Source: Burkholderiales bacterium RIFOXYD12_FULL_59_19 | Lineage (GTDB): Bacteria; Pseudomonadota; Gammaproteobacteria; Burkholderiales; Burkholderiaceae_C | DNA length: 32,259 bases | Assembly (NCBI GenBank): GCA_001771065.1 | Contig: MESQ01000042.1 | Coordinates: 1 to 32,259 of the forward strand | Reading direction: 5' to 3' | Shown here: positions 15,836-24,666 of the stretch, in pieces | How positions within the stretch are numbered: the stretch's first letter is position 1 | How the letters are laid out: each line of letters begins with the position of its first letter | Made by a program: the position numbers and the translations under genes | Notes under the pieces: generated by a model | What the model was told of the DNA's origin: nothing | What the model saw: the letters and a program-made list of their open reading frames with translations, nothing else | Databases searched by the model: none

Positions 15836-16845
15836 TTCAGGCGCGTTTTCTTGATCATGGGGGCCACCACCACGTGGCTGGAGGTGGCGTTGAGTTTGAC
15901 GCGTTTCGGGGTGGCGGATTTTGACAGCGATGCCAGTGCCACAAACCAGGCCTTGTGCATGTCGGTGGGCAATCCGATGGGAATGCCCGCCACCTTGGGT
16001 GTCTGGTCAAACCGGTGGCCCGGCTCTTCAAAGCCGGGTTCGGTGCAGCTGATGCAGGCATAACCACCACGCACGCAGGAGCCTTCACCGTTCCACAGGC
16101 GGATGTTGCAGTCGGCATGCGCCTGTGTGCCCTTGCAGCCCATGTTTTCCATCATGCAGCCCAGGTCGCCTGGCGCTTCCGCGCTGGCCTTGTATTCGTA
16201 AAACTCGTTGCGGGTGCAGCCGTGGTGCACCAGCTGATCGCTGTAGAAACGCGGGCGACCCAGGGCGTCCAGCTGATCGGCGGTGATGGGCTGTGGGTCG
16301 GCCAGCGCCGCCAGGGTTTCCAGCACCCACCCTGGGTGAGTCGGACAGCCCGCGACGTTGATCACCGGCAAGCCGGAGCGGCTGCGCCAGTCACTGCCCA
16401 GCAGCCCGCCCACCTGGTCACCCTCGTATTGCAGGCCACAAGCATCGGTGGGGTTGCTTCCGGCTGCGGTGACACCACCAAAAGCGGCACATGTGCCGAT
16501 AGCCACCACGTGCTGGGCGACTGCGCTCAAGCGCTGCACCCACTTCATCATGGGTTCCTGGGTACCCGCCAACAAGTGGAACCGGCCAGTGCCCTCCGGG
16601 CCACGCAATATCGAACCCTCAATACACAGAACGTGCAAAACCGTTCGCCCACTCAAACAGTCTTGAATCACATCCAGCGACTCCTGGCCGGTTTCCAGCG
16701 AGAGCGACGGGTGCCACAGCAAGTTGATGCCCGCCTGGCGTAACTGACCACGAAAATCTGCCGTGTCGGCACACAACAGCGACATGCTGCAGCCGCCGCA
16801 CCCACCCGACTGGAGCCACAGCACGTTGAATTCAGCTTTACCCAT
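15832..16845 (-). CDS. hoxB: Regulatory hydrogenase small subunit HoxB/HupU
   Basis: A 337-residue small subunit with the proximal cluster ligands in LQSGGCGGCSMSLLC at the N-terminus and further Cys groups (GTCAAFGG, NVAGCPTHP, GCTRNEFY, CMMENMGCKG, CNIRLWNGEGSC, CISCTEP) for three Fe-S clusters. There is no Tat signal peptide or C-terminal membrane anchor, so the H2 sensor stays in the cytoplasm. The ATG at 16845 gives an 8-base overlap with hoxA and starts directly at the conserved domain; the frame is open for 7 more codons upstream but those are not conserved. Acts with HoxC and HoxJ. Confidence 0.95.
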   Translation of the reverse strand: MGKAEFNVLWLQSGGCGGCSMSLLCADTADFRGQLRQAGINLLWHPSLSLETGQESLDVIQDCLSGRTVLHVLCIEGSILRGPEGTGRFHLLAGTQEPMMKWVQRLSAVAQHVVAIGTCAAFGGVTAAGSNPTDACGLQYEGDQVGGLLGSDWRSRSGLPVINVAGCPTHPGWVLETLAALADPQPITADQLDALGRPRFYSDQLVHHGCTRNEFYEYKASAEAPGDLGCMMENMGCKGTQAHADCNIRLWNGEGSCVRGGYACISCTEPGFEEPGHRFDQTPKVAGIPIGLPTDMHKAWFVALASLSKSATPKRVKLNATSSHVVVAPMIKKTRLK

Positions 16846-18316
16846 TGGATTGACCCTCCAGACCAAAGCGGGCCAGTTTTTGCCGCAATCCGACGCGCGA
16901 TAGGCCCAGCTCTTTGGCCGCGTGGGTTTTGTTCCAGCGGTGGCGCAACAAGGCTTCGCGCAAAATCACCGCTTCAATGGCATCAAGGCGTTCCTGCAGG
17001 CTACCGGCTTGCGCCAGACTGCTGCCCTTCAATTCTGCTGCCTTGCCCGGCTGCCCGTAGAGCACCCGCTGAGAGAACGATGTGGCGGACACGGTTTCGC
17101 CATCCGACAGGGCGACCGCGCGAAAGATTTCGTTTTTCAGCTCACGGATATTGCCAGGCCAGGAATGTGCCAGCAAATTGGCAGGCACATCTTCGGCAAA
17201 TCGCACATTCGGGTGGCCCAACTCCAGGCCCGAGAGAGACAGCAACATGTTGGCAATCGGCAGGATGTCGGCGCTGCGTTCCCGCAGCGGGGGAACAGAC
17301 AGCGTGATGCTGGCAATGCGGTAATACAGGTCTTCACGGAAACGGCCGGATCGCACGTCCTGTTCCAGGTCACGGTGGGTGGCGGCAATCACCCGCACAT
17401 TAACCAGTACCGCGCGGCTGGCACCAACTGGCCGCACCTCACCCTCTTGCAGCACACGCAGCAACTTCACTTGAAACGCAGGGGAGGTGTCACCAATTTC
17501 ATCCAGAAAAATGGTGCCGCCATCGGCCCGCTGAAACAGGCCCACATGGTCTTCAAAAGCACCAGTAAAGGAGCCACGCTTGTGGCCAAACAGCTCGGAC
17601 TCCAGCAGCGTGTCAGACATGGCGGCGCAGTTTTCCATCACAAAAGCGCGCTCGCTGCGGGGGCTGGCGTAGTGTATGGCGCGGGCCAGCAGCTCTTTGC
17701 CCGTGCCTGATTCACCCGTGACCAGCACCGCCAGGTCATATCGGGCCACGCGGGCAGCCATTTCACACACAGCGTCCAACGGGCTGCCGGGTGCACGCAC
17801 CAATCTGTCAAAGTCAAAGGCCGCATGGGCGTTGGCAAGAGAGCTTTGTTTGCGCTGGCGCAGCACGGGTGCACTGGTGCGTAATTCCAGATTCAGGCGC
17901 TGCGTCTGCATCTGCAGCGTACGTGCCTCGACCGCATTGGTCACGGTGGCCAGCAAGTGCTCCGGCAGCCAGGGTTTGGGCACATATTGGTAAATGCCCG
18001 CCTCATTGATGCCGGCAATGATGTCGCGCGAATCGGTGTAGCCGGAGATGATGATGCGCACCGTGTCCGGCCACTGCTCACGCACCTCCTTCAGAAACTT
18101 GACTCCCGTGGTACCCGGCATGCGCTGGTCGCACAGGATCACGCTGATCTCATGCTGCTCCAGCATGGCACGCGCCTCGTCAGTCGAGGGGGCCGTCAAT
18201 ACCGAGAAGTCTTCTTCCAGATTGCGTCGGATGGCATCCAGCGAATGCGTCTCGTCATCGACCACCAGCACCAGTGGCAAAACTGCTTTCGAGGAGGGCA
18301 GGCCTGGGGTATTCAT
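16838..18316 (-). CDS. hoxA: NtrC-family response regulator HoxA/HupR
   Basis: A 492-residue sigma-54-dependent activator: receiver domain (about 13-128) with phospho-acceptor Asp63 in LCDQRMPG and Lys114 in YVPKPW; AAA+ domain with Walker A GESGTGKE (201-208), the sigma-54 contact loop GSFTGA (248-253, Ser in place of the more usual Ala) and Walker [12 protein letters not shown]; and a C-terminal Fis-type helix-turn-helix ([19 protein letters not shown]). It activates hydrogenase promoters in the known systems, where the unphosphorylated form is active and HoxJ phosphorylation silences it. Starts within an ATGA overlap with hoxX. Confidence 0.95.
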   Translation of the reverse strand: MNTPGLPSSKAVLPLVLVVDDETHSLDAIRRNLEEDFSVLTAPSTDEARAMLEQHEISVILCDQRMPGTTGVKFLKEVREQWPDTVRIIISGYTDSRDIIAGINEAGIYQYVPKPWLPEHLLATVTNAVEARTLQMQTQRLNLELRTSAPVLRQRKQSSLANAHAAFDFDRLVRAPGSPLDAVCEMAARVARYDLAVLVTGESGTGKELLARAIHYASPRSERAFVMENCAAMSDTLLESELFGHKRGSFTGAFEDHVGLFQRADGGTIFLDEIGDTSPAFQVKLLRVLQEGEVRPVGASRAVLVNVRVIAATHRDLEQDVRSGRFREDLYYRIASITLSVPPLRERSADILPIANMLLSLSGLELGHPNVRFAEDVPANLLAHSWPGNIRELKNEIFRAVALSDGETVSATSFSQRVLYGQPGKAAELKGSSLAQAGSLQERLDAIEAVILREALLRHRWNKTHAAKELGLSRVGLRQKLARFGLEGQSNG

Positions 18317-20112
18317 GCGGGTTTGGGTGTGGTGGATGCAGGTTTTAGTTCGCGATGCAGCGCCAGATGACGGGGCGTCCAGGCGTGTGGCTTGCGAAAG
18401 ACAAAATGGTGCCTTGCCACATGGTAGCTGGGGTCAAAGCCATAGAAATTGCGGTTCATCCGGGTGAGCTCTTCTTCGCGGTAGTTGGCCAGAGGCTTGC
18501 GCATTTCATCACGTTCGCGCTGCGCCTGCTTGGTTTTTAACCGCTGCGCCAGATCGTGTGCGCTGGCCATCGTCAGGCAGCGCGCCAGCACCTGGTGGCC
18601 AAACGCGGCACTGTCTGCCGCCAAGCAGTCGTCAAGCAAGCCGATGGCCACGGCCTCGGGGGCACTCAGTGGCAGGCGTTCCTGCATCAGTGCACGGCTG
18701 GCAGCGTCACCCATGCGGCGTGGCAGCGAATAGGTCCAGTATTCGGAGCCATACAGATTGCCCATGTTCTTGTAATGCGGGTTGAGCACCACGCCCTCAT
18801 GGGCCCACACCAGGTCAGCGGCAAGTGCCAGAAAACAGCCCCCGGCCCCGGCATTGCCGTGCAGGGCGGCCACCGTGATGCGGTCGGTGAGGGTCAACAC
18901 CTCCAGCGTGGCATCGTTCATGGCGTTGATGTTGCGCCAGGAGGCATCGGCGGCACTGTCGCCTGTCACACGCTGTGCAGCTTCAATGTCGTGCAAGTGG
19001 ATGCCGTTGGAGAAAAAGTCCTGCCCGCCCGCCAGCACCAGCACCTGCGTGGGGCGGGTGCGCACCCAGCGCAGGGCATCGCGCAGGCGCAGGCATTGGC
19101 GCTCGGACATGGCACCGTTGTGGAACTCAAAGTCCAGCCAACCAACACGCGCGCCTTCGGGGCCAAACTCGCGGTAGCGCAGCTCGTCCCATTCATCGTC
19201 GTTGCGCATCAGCGGCGCGGCCAGCTCGTGCAAGCTGGCGGCTTGCGTGGCAAACACCCGCGTGGCGGCGAGTTTGAGCACGCTGCTACCGTCTGCGCGT
19301 GCCGCAGTGCCATCGTCCGGGCGCACATGGCTGATCCACACCGCGCCATCAGCCGTGCGTTTGAGCAGCGCCGGGCCACGGCGGGCCAGCACCTCGCCGG
19401 GCAGGCTGGCCTCGAATTGGTTCCTGACAGCAGAACTGGCGGGATGTGCGTCAAACAAACGACACGGCTGGTCCCACAACACATCGAGCACGCCCGGAAA
19501 ACCATCTGCCGCCGCAATTTTGCGAAGCACGGTGTGGGTGGTATCACGCACCCAGTCAATGCGCCGCGCGTCCTGCGACATCAAGGCGTGCCATTGGCCA
19601 GGGCTGCTTGAGTCATTGCAGGTGCTAGTGGCTGCCGTAGCGGGTGCCAGTTGCCCCGGCACAAAACACGCCAGGGCGCGCAATACCGCCACCACGGCGG
19701 CCTGCGTGACCTCGCGCCGGTAAATGCTGGACTTGGTGGCCTGTGGCCGCACGTCAAACGGCTCCCAGGCCCAGACCTCGCCCGCGTCAAAATCAGCCAC
19801 GGCTTGCAGCACCGTCACGCCCCATTGGGCTTCATCACGCATCATCATCCAGTCCAGCGCGCTGGGGCCACGGTCACCGGGTACACCGGGGTGCACCACC
19901 AGACACACCGTACGCGCCCAGACCGACTCGGGAATGCTGCGCTTCAGAAACGGTGCCAGCACCACGTCGGGCTTGAACATCGCCACCGCTTCTTCGGTCA
20001 CCACGTCGGCAATGTCCAGCTCCACTGACACCTGGTGCCCTTGCTGGCGCAGCAGGCCAAACAGCCGCTGGGTCAGGCTGTTAAAGCTGTGGGTGAGCAG
20101 GAGGATGCGCAT
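18313..20112 (-). CDS. hoxX: HoxX, CO-ligand synthesis protein for [NiFe]-hydrogenase
   Basis: A 599-residue two-part protein. The N-terminal half is a formyltransferase-type domain (ILLLTHSFNSLTQRLFGLL; HPGVPGDRGPSALDWM around residues 84-99) and the C-terminal half an enoyl-CoA hydratase/isomerase fold (VLAGGQDFFSNGIHLHDIE; HGNAGAGGCFLALAADLVWA). In C. necator HoxX produces the active-site CO from a formyl group through formyl-CoA when O2 is present. Its presence points to aerobic or microaerobic hydrogen oxidation. It lies 10 bases after hypE. Confidence 0.93.
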   Translation of the reverse strand: MRILLLTHSFNSLTQRLFGLLRQQGHQVSVELDIADVVTEEAVAMFKPDVVLAPFLKRSIPESVWARTVCLVVHPGVPGDRGPSALDWMMMRDEAQWGVTVLQAVADFDAGEVWAWEPFDVRPQATKSSIYRREVTQAAVVAVLRALACFVPGQLAPATAATSTCNDSSSPGQWHALMSQDARRIDWVRDTTHTVLRKIAAADGFPGVLDVLWDQPCRLFDAHPASSAVRNQFEASLPGEVLARRGPALLKRTADGAVWISHVRPDDGTAARADGSSVLKLAATRVFATQAASLHELAAPLMRNDDEWDELRYREFGPEGARVGWLDFEFHNGAMSERQCLRLRDALRWVRTRPTQVLVLAGGQDFFSNGIHLHDIEAAQRVTGDSAADASWRNINAMNDATLEVLTLTDRITVAALHGNAGAGGCFLALAADLVWAHEGVVLNPHYKNMGNLYGSEYWTYSLPRRMGDAASRALMQERLPLSAPEAVAIGLLDDCLAADSAAFGHQVLARCLTMASAHDLAQRLKTKQAQRERDEMRKPLANYREEELTRMNRNFYGFDPSYHVARHHFVFRKPHAWTPRHLALHRELKPASTTPKPA

Positions 20113-20122
20113 GGTCTATGTT

Positions 20123-21181
20123 TCAGCAAATGCGCGGCAACTGCTCACCACTGAGCCAGTCCACCACACGGCGGCCGCCAAAACGGGTGTTCATTTGCAC
20201 AAAGCAGTGGCTGTCCTGAATGACGGTGCCAATGCGTTGCGCGCCTTGCCCCAGCGGGTGCGCGCGCATGGCGGCCAGCAGGGTGTCTGCCACCTCGGGT
20301 GCGCACAGCGCAATGAGCTTGCCTTCATTGGCCACGTACAGCGGGTCAAGCCCGAGCAATTCACAGGCGGCCTCCACCTGGGGCAATACCGGAATGGCGG
20401 CTTCTTCAATCACCATACCCACTTGGGATTGCCGTGCAATTTCATTGAGCGTGGTGGCCAGGCCGCCGCGCGTGGGGTCGCGCAACACATGCAGCAGGTT
20501 GGGGTCGGGCAGCGCTTGCAGCATGGCTTGCACCAGCGTGTGCAGGGCGGCGGTGTCGGACTCAATGGCGGTGTCAAATTCCAGCGATTCGCGCTTGGAC
20601 ATCACCGCCACACCGTGATCGCCCAGGGTGCCAGAGACCAGAATCGCGTCGCCCGCTTTCGCCTGGCGGCCATCAATGCACAGCCCCGGTGGCGCAATGC
20701 CTACCCCGGTGGTGCTGATGAACACGCCGTCGCCCTTGCCTTTTTCAACCACCTTGGTGTCACCGGTGACTACTGGAACACCGGCTTCACGGGCCGCAGC
20801 GGCCATGGAGTCCACGATGCGTTTCAGGTCTGCCAGGGGGAAGCCCTCTTCAATGATGAAACTCGCTGCCAGGTACAGCGGCCGCGCACCCGACATGGCC
20901 ACATCGTTCACCGTGCCATGCACCGACAGGCAACCAATGTCACCCCCCGGGAAAAACAGCGGCGAGATCACATGCCCATCGGTGGCCATGACCAGACGAC
21001 CCTCAGTGGGCAAGGGCAGCAGCGCACCGTCGTGCCCCTGGCGCAGGTACTCGTTGTCAAAAGCACGGGCAAACAGCTCGTCAATCAACTGGGCTGAGGC
21101 GCGGCCACCGGCACCGTGGGTCATGTCGACGTGCCCGTGTTTGAAGTCCACCGGGCGCAAATAGCTTTTTTTTTCGGTCAT
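20123..21181 (-). CDS. hypE: Hydrogenase maturation protein HypE
   Basis: A 352-residue PurM-like ATP-binding protein. It ends in PRIC, the C-terminal Cys that receives the carbamoyl group from HypF and is dehydrated to a thiocyanate before CN- transfer to iron. Conserved parts include DMTHGAGGRAS near the N-terminus, MATDGHVISPLFFPGGDIG and VVTGDTKVVEKGK. The frame is open far upstream, but the ATG at 21181 fits because it overlaps the hypD stop by 4 bases and starts at the family's normal N-terminus. Confidence 0.97.
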   Translation of the reverse strand: MTEKKSYLRPVDFKHGHVDMTHGAGGRASAQLIDELFARAFDNEYLRQGHDGALLPLPTEGRLVMATDGHVISPLFFPGGDIGCLSVHGTVNDVAMSGARPLYLAASFIIEEGFPLADLKRIVDSMAAAAREAGVPVVTGDTKVVEKGKGDGVFISTTGVGIAPPGLCIDGRQAKAGDAILVSGTLGDHGVAVMSKRESLEFDTAIESDTAALHTLVQAMLQALPDPNLLHVLRDPTRGGLATTLNEIARQSQVGMVIEEAAIPVLPQVEAACELLGLDPLYVANEGKLIALCAPEVADTLLAAMRAHPLGQGAQRIGTVIQDSHCFVQMNTRFGGRRVVDWLSGEQLPRIC

Positions 21182-22317
21182 GCTGAAACCACCGCAATGT
21201 CTTTGAACCGGCCATAGGAATAGTGGGCGGCACAAGCGCCCTCGTTGGACACCATGCACGACCCCATGGGGCTCTCTGGCGTGCAAACGGTACCAAACAG
21301 CTTGCAGTCGGCCGGGCGTTTGACACCCCGCAAAATGGCACCACATTCACACTGCTTGTGGTCGGGCACGCTGGCGTAGTGCAAGTCAAACTTGCGTTCG
21401 GCATCCCACGCCGCAAACTCCGGGCGAATTTTCAGGGCACTGTAGGGCACCTCACCCAGGCCGCGCCATTCAAAACTTTCGCGCAATTCAAACACCTGCG
21501 ACACCAGTTTTTGTGCGGCCAGGTTGCCTTCCGGCGTGACGGCTCTTGAAAATTCGTTTTCTACCACGGCGCTGCCCGCGTTCACCTGGCGCACCAGCAT
21601 CAAAATGCCTTGCATCACATCCAGCGGCTCAAACCCGGTGATGACCACCGGCTTGCGGTACTCCTGGGCAAAGTGGTCGTAGGGTTGCGAACCAATCACG
21701 ATGCTCACATGGGCCGGCCCGATAAAGCCGTCAATCGGCACGGTGCCCAACTGGCGAACCTCGGCAGATTCCAGAATGTGTGTGATGGCCGAGGGGGTCA
21801 GCACATGGCAGCACAACACGCTGAAATTGCGCACGCCACGCGCCTTGGCATCGCGCAGTATCAGCGCCGTGGGCGGGGTGGTGGTCTCAAAGCCGATGGC
21901 AAAAAAAACCACCTCGCGGTCGGGATGCTGCTCGGCCAGCTTGAGGGCATCGGAGGCCGAATACACCATGCGCACATCGGCACCACGCGCCTTGGCTTTG
22001 ATCAGGGACAGGCCGCTTGATGCGGGCACCCGCATGGTGTCGCCATAGGTGCACAAGATCACCCCGCTGTCCAGCGCCAGGCGGATGGCCAGGTCGACCC
22101 GTCCGATGGGCAGCACACACACCGGGCAACCCGGCCCGTGAATCATGCGCACATTGGGCGGCAACATGCCCGCAATGCCGTAGCGCGAAATGGCGTGGGT
22201 GTGTCCGCCACAAAACTCCATGAAACTGTAAGAGGTGTCGGGGCGCACTTCGGCGGCGATGTTGGCCGCGATGTGGCGGGCCTGCTTGCCGTCGCGGAAT
22301 TCGTCGATGTATTTCAT
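21178..22317 (-). CDS. hypD: Hydrogenase maturation protein HypD
   Basis: A 379-residue scaffold on which Fe(CN)2CO is assembled together with HypC. Conserved motifs are EFCGGHTHAI (residues 35-44), GPGCPVCVLP, FFAIGFETTTP, and the C-terminal Cys set CECGAILRGV / CKLFGTVCTPESPMGSC that holds a [4Fe-4S] cluster. Length matches the family. It starts inside an ATGA overlap with hypC and ends in the same kind of overlap with hypE. Confidence 0.97.
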   Translation of the reverse strand: MKYIDEFRDGKQARHIAANIAAEVRPDTSYSFMEFCGGHTHAISRYGIAGMLPPNVRMIHGPGCPVCVLPIGRVDLAIRLALDSGVILCTYGDTMRVPASSGLSLIKAKARGADVRMVYSASDALKLAEQHPDREVVFFAIGFETTTPPTALILRDAKARGVRNFSVLCCHVLTPSAITHILESAEVRQLGTVPIDGFIGPAHVSIVIGSQPYDHFAQEYRKPVVITGFEPLDVMQGILMLVRQVNAGSAVVENEFSRAVTPEGNLAAQKLVSQVFELRESFEWRGLGEVPYSALKIRPEFAAWDAERKFDLHYASVPDHKQCECGAILRGVKRPADCKLFGTVCTPESPMGSCMVSNEGACAAHYSYGRFKDIAVVSA

Positions 22318-22544
22318 GCCCGTGCCTCCGACTGGGCCAGTTCGGCAAACAGGGCCAGGGTGCGCTGCGCTTCTTCGGGGTCGATTATGCCCAGGGCGTA
22401 ACCCACATGGACGATCACATAGTCGTCCAGTTGGGCATCGGCCACCAGGTCAATGGACACCTCTTTGCGCACACCGCCCAGATCGACGATGGCACGCAGA
22501 TTGGGTAAGAGTTCTACGACACGGGCGGGAATGGCTAGACACAT
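22314..22544 (-). CDS. hypC: Hydrogenase maturation chaperone HypC
   Basis: A 76-residue HypC with the N-terminal MCLAIPARV, where Cys2 binds iron with HypD and then delivers the cofactor to the large subunit, and the conserved DYVIVHVGYALGIIDPEEA helix region. AAGGAA lies 7 bases before the ATG. It is the first gene after the toxin-antitoxin island, so its upstream DNA (22545-22875) is not the native hypF end. Transcription of hypCDE-hoxXABCJ must either read through the island or start within it. Confidence 0.97.
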   Translation of the reverse strand: MCLAIPARVVELLPNLRAIVDLGGVRKEVSIDLVADAQLDDYVIVHVGYALGIIDPEEAQRTLALFAELAQSEARA

Positions 22545-22640
22545 GATGGGTTCCTTGGTGTGCTATGAAGATGGCCGCTGCTTGCGCTTATTTCACGATG
22601 GCTATCGGCTTGTTTTGTTGTTGATGTTTCTGCGGCGTAG

Positions 22641-22750
22641 GGTTTGGGGGGTCGGATTCCAATATGGCTGCGAGGCACCCGAAGGGACGGACAAAGTCCG
22701 GGGAATTTTGGCAAAACCCCAAGTCCAGGACTCTGACCCCCATAACCCGT
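22641..22750. repeat. Left 110-bp inverted repeat of the island unit (REP/MITE-like)
   Basis: Matches the reverse complement of 24257-24366 at roughly nine positions in ten. The copy contains small palindromes, GGACaaaGTCC near 22690 and AGTCCaGGACT near 22721. Such GGGGTCAGAGTCC-type elements look like REP sequences linked to REP-associated transposases in betaproteobacteria (from memory, not verified). No transposase is present between the two copies. Confidence 0.8.
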
Positions 22751-22875
22751 GGAGAGAGCCGGGTTGCTCGGAGGCGTACAAGGGCTGGTGAGAGATGACA
22801 CATAGCGTTTGAATTCACCGGTGCTGAGTGGCTTCATCGCGCAGCTTCCGCTCGAATGATGGGTTGGACGGACGG

Positions 22876-23424
22876 TCATTTCCGCTCTCTCGCCAATAGT
22901 TCAGCATGCAACAGCCGCAGGTACTCACGCTCCTTCTTGCGATGTTTCCAACTCATAAGTGAGCCGTTGGGAAACAGCGTCGCATCGGAGTTGTCGATGT
23001 CGATGTAGTCAGGAAACGGTTTAGTGTTCTGCTTGTTGAGCATTATCACGGTGCGATCGTTGTGCAAAAAAACCTTGAAGAAGTCGTCAAGCTCAATCGG
23101 TTCTCCACGCTCGAATAGCAACCGTGTTGTATCGATACGGTCAGTGATATGCCCTCGACAAAGCTGCCGGGGCAACTTGTTCTTGTTGAAATCCACAGTC
23201 GCCAGCAATTCCAGAGCTTCCCTTGTAATACCGACAACCCTCCAGCCGCAGTCCTCGATACCCATTAGGGCGGTCTGTATCGTGGTAAGACGGCTCGCAT
23301 GAAAGTCGCTCGGGCATACCCGTTTTGCATTGAACAGTGCGACGTACATCCCATACAACGCTTGCCGCAAAACAGAATCGTTTGCCAGTCTCATGTAGCC
23401 GCCCAACGTAGAGGTGAGCGGCAC
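22876..23424 (-). CDS. Unknown protein inside the inverted-repeat unit
   Basis: A 182-residue protein I cannot assign; a start at 23394 (MRLANDSVLR) is also possible. Composition is mixed helical with many charged residues, no signal peptide and no membrane segment. A PRQLCRGHITDRID stretch and a LDDFFKVFLHNDRTVIMLN stretch look like conserved-core motifs. It follows a second unknown gene by 82 bases, both lie between the 110-bp inverted repeats, and base composition is visibly less GC-rich than the hyp genes around them. The setting among toxin-antitoxin genes suggests an accessory or defence role, but that is only context. Confidence 0.6.
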   Translation of the reverse strand: MPLTSTLGGYMRLANDSVLRQALYGMYVALFNAKRVCPSDFHASRLTTIQTALMGIEDCGWRVVGITREALELLATVDFNKNKLPRQLCRGHITDRIDTTRLLFERGEPIELDDFFKVFLHNDRTVIMLNKQNTKPFPDYIDIDNSDATLFPNGSLMSWKHRKKEREYLRLLHAELLARERK

Positions 23425-23506
23425 CCAAGGGCGCGCCGACGTGAAGCGACGGAACGCGCTTGGGCGCCCGTCTCGACTGCCAAGTTAGAACGCACTTTGG
23501 ACAACA

Positions 23507-24040
23507 TCACTCATCTATCTCCTGTTGGACGCGTCGCAGCAGGTCGACTAGCGCGCGACAGAGCGGCATGACAGGAGTGCCGTTCCCCCGCATGTTGCCG
23601 AAGTGGTAGCTCTCAGGCAAGGCCGCACCTGTCGCCATCAACGAGAGAGGGTGGCGGTGCGTGCTCTTCTTGCGAAACTCGTAAAGCTGCTTGGTAAGTG
23701 GGACAAGACCAGCGGTCTTAACGAAGTTTGGCCTCTTCTCGTCCCGTATGACCACCACGTACTTACGTAGCACCTCCAGTGCTTGCGAATCTGGAACAGG
23801 CTCTCCCGTCTCGTTATCGTTGAATCGGAAGTAGGCCGTGAGAGCGGAAGACTCGAAGAAACTGTAAGCAGCGTTCATGAAAGCGCTCACGAGCCACCGA
23901 AACCGGTCACGATCAGCCTCTCGGCATAGCAAGTCGAAGAAAAACTCGCACTCTCGCAGCTTGTCGGCGGGATCCGGTACAGCAGCAAGATCGATGCGGC
24001 TAAGCCACTCGTCAATGTCGAAGGATGGAGCGTCGGCCAT
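23507..24040 (-). CDS. Unknown protein, possible HEPN-like domain
   Basis: A 177-residue, largely helical protein. Residues 117-129 contain QLYEFRKKSTHRH, in which Arg123 to His128 fits the Rx4-6H signature of HEPN ribonucleases; a helical segment at 45-70 (FRWLVSAFMNAAYSFFESS) precedes it. No known family is recognised with certainty. It lies upstream of the other unknown gene in the inverted-repeat unit and the two may form an operon. If it is a HEPN nuclease, the pair could be a toxin-antitoxin or abortive-infection system. Structure prediction would settle the fold. Confidence 0.6.
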   Translation of the reverse strand: MADAPSFDIDEWLSRIDLAAVPDPADKLRECEFFFDLLCREADRDRFRWLVSAFMNAAYSFFESSALTAYFRFNDNETGEPVPDSQALEVLRKYVVVIRDEKRPNFVKTAGLVPLTKQLYEFRKKSTHRHPLSLMATGAALPESYHFGNMRGNGTPVMPLCRALVDLLRRVQQEIDE

Positions 24041-24180
24041 TTGAGTTCAACGTAATGTAGTCGAGCGCCCATCTTGGCCATTCCAAGCCAGACGGCGAAA
24101 TAAACTGTGCGGCAAAGGATTCCATTGCCCATGGTTGAAGTCACTGGGGCGAAGGTGGTTTTTCTTCGTTTTCATAATTT

Positions 24181-24199
24181 AGCTATCTATCAAATAGCT
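24181..24199. repeat. Small hairpin AGCTAT...ATAGCT followed by GCTGCTTGCGC
   Basis: Stem AGCTAT (24181-24186) and ATAGCT (24194-24199), loop CTATCAA, then CTGCTTGCGC. Short elements of this form are scattered in Comamonadaceae genomes, as far as I recall. A related GCTGCTTGCGC word lies at 22576 on the other side of the two unknown genes, in the same orientation. Confidence 0.45.
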
Positions 24200-24256
24200 G
24201 CTTGCGCACATTCCACATGCGCTACAGCCATATTCGTATGTGGCATGGTGACACAC

Positions 24257-24366
24257 CCCGTGTTATTGGGGTCAGAGTCCTGGACTTGGGGTTTTGCCAA
24301 AATTCTCCGGACGTTGTCCGTCCCCTCGGGTGCTTCGCTTCCCATTTGGAATCCGACCCCAAAAAC
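24257..24366. repeat. Right 110-bp inverted repeat of the island unit
   Basis: Reverse-complement partner of 22641-22750. The best conserved part, 24267-24330, includes GGTCAGAGTCCTGGACTTGG and a CGGACgttGTCCG hairpin. The unit spanned by both repeats is about 1.73 kb and encloses the two unknown genes. The 24367-24493 stretch beyond it, up to the end of the yoeB remnant, holds nothing I can identify. Confidence 0.8.
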
Positions 24367-24493
24367 ACTCGCGCCCGTTGCCATGTTGCGTCCCGCAATC
24401 CAGGCCGGGCTCAGCGGCAGTTGAAAGCGCGCGGCGACCTCATCCACGACGGCGGGGTTGTGCCATTGTGCGTGGGCCGACCTGTTAGCCCGT

Positions 24494-24666
24494 TCACTCA
24501 CAGTGGGTCCACATACGCAATACACGGACGGTTCTCTCTTTGGTGAATACTTCGTAAACCAGTCGATGCTGGATGTTGATGCGGCGCGAGTAGGCTCCAG
24601 CAAGGTCTCCGACTTTTTTGCATCTTTGAGTTCTTGCTTTGCATAAACGACATCCCAACTCACCAC
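24494..24666 (-). pseudogene. yoeB: YoeB/Txe-type toxin remnant with internal deletion
   Basis: The gene begins GTG-GTG with VSWDVVYAKQELKDAKK, the N-terminus of a Txe/YoeB RNase. It then jumps, in another frame, at 24613 to VGDLAGAYSRRINIQHR, VYEVFTKERTVRVLRMW and a stop at 24494, which is the normal C-terminal third. The middle of the protein, roughly 30 residues, is missing and the remaining parts are out of frame, so no active toxin can be made. The start overlaps the end of the antitoxin gene as in intact yefM-yoeB pairs. Identification rests on recognised family motifs. Confidence 0.8.

Noticed and set aside
14384..16845. HoxB/HoxC as energy-conserving uptake hydrogenase subunits
   Set aside because: No Tat signal on the small subunit and no C-terminal extension on the large one; these are the traits of the H2-sensing form.
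24388..24476. A third copy of the hypF end (VDEVAARFQLPLS on the minus strand resembles VDEAAARFHLSLA of HypF)
   Set aside because: Only about a dozen residues match and the DNA identity is moderate; it could be chance, so it is not counted as a copy.
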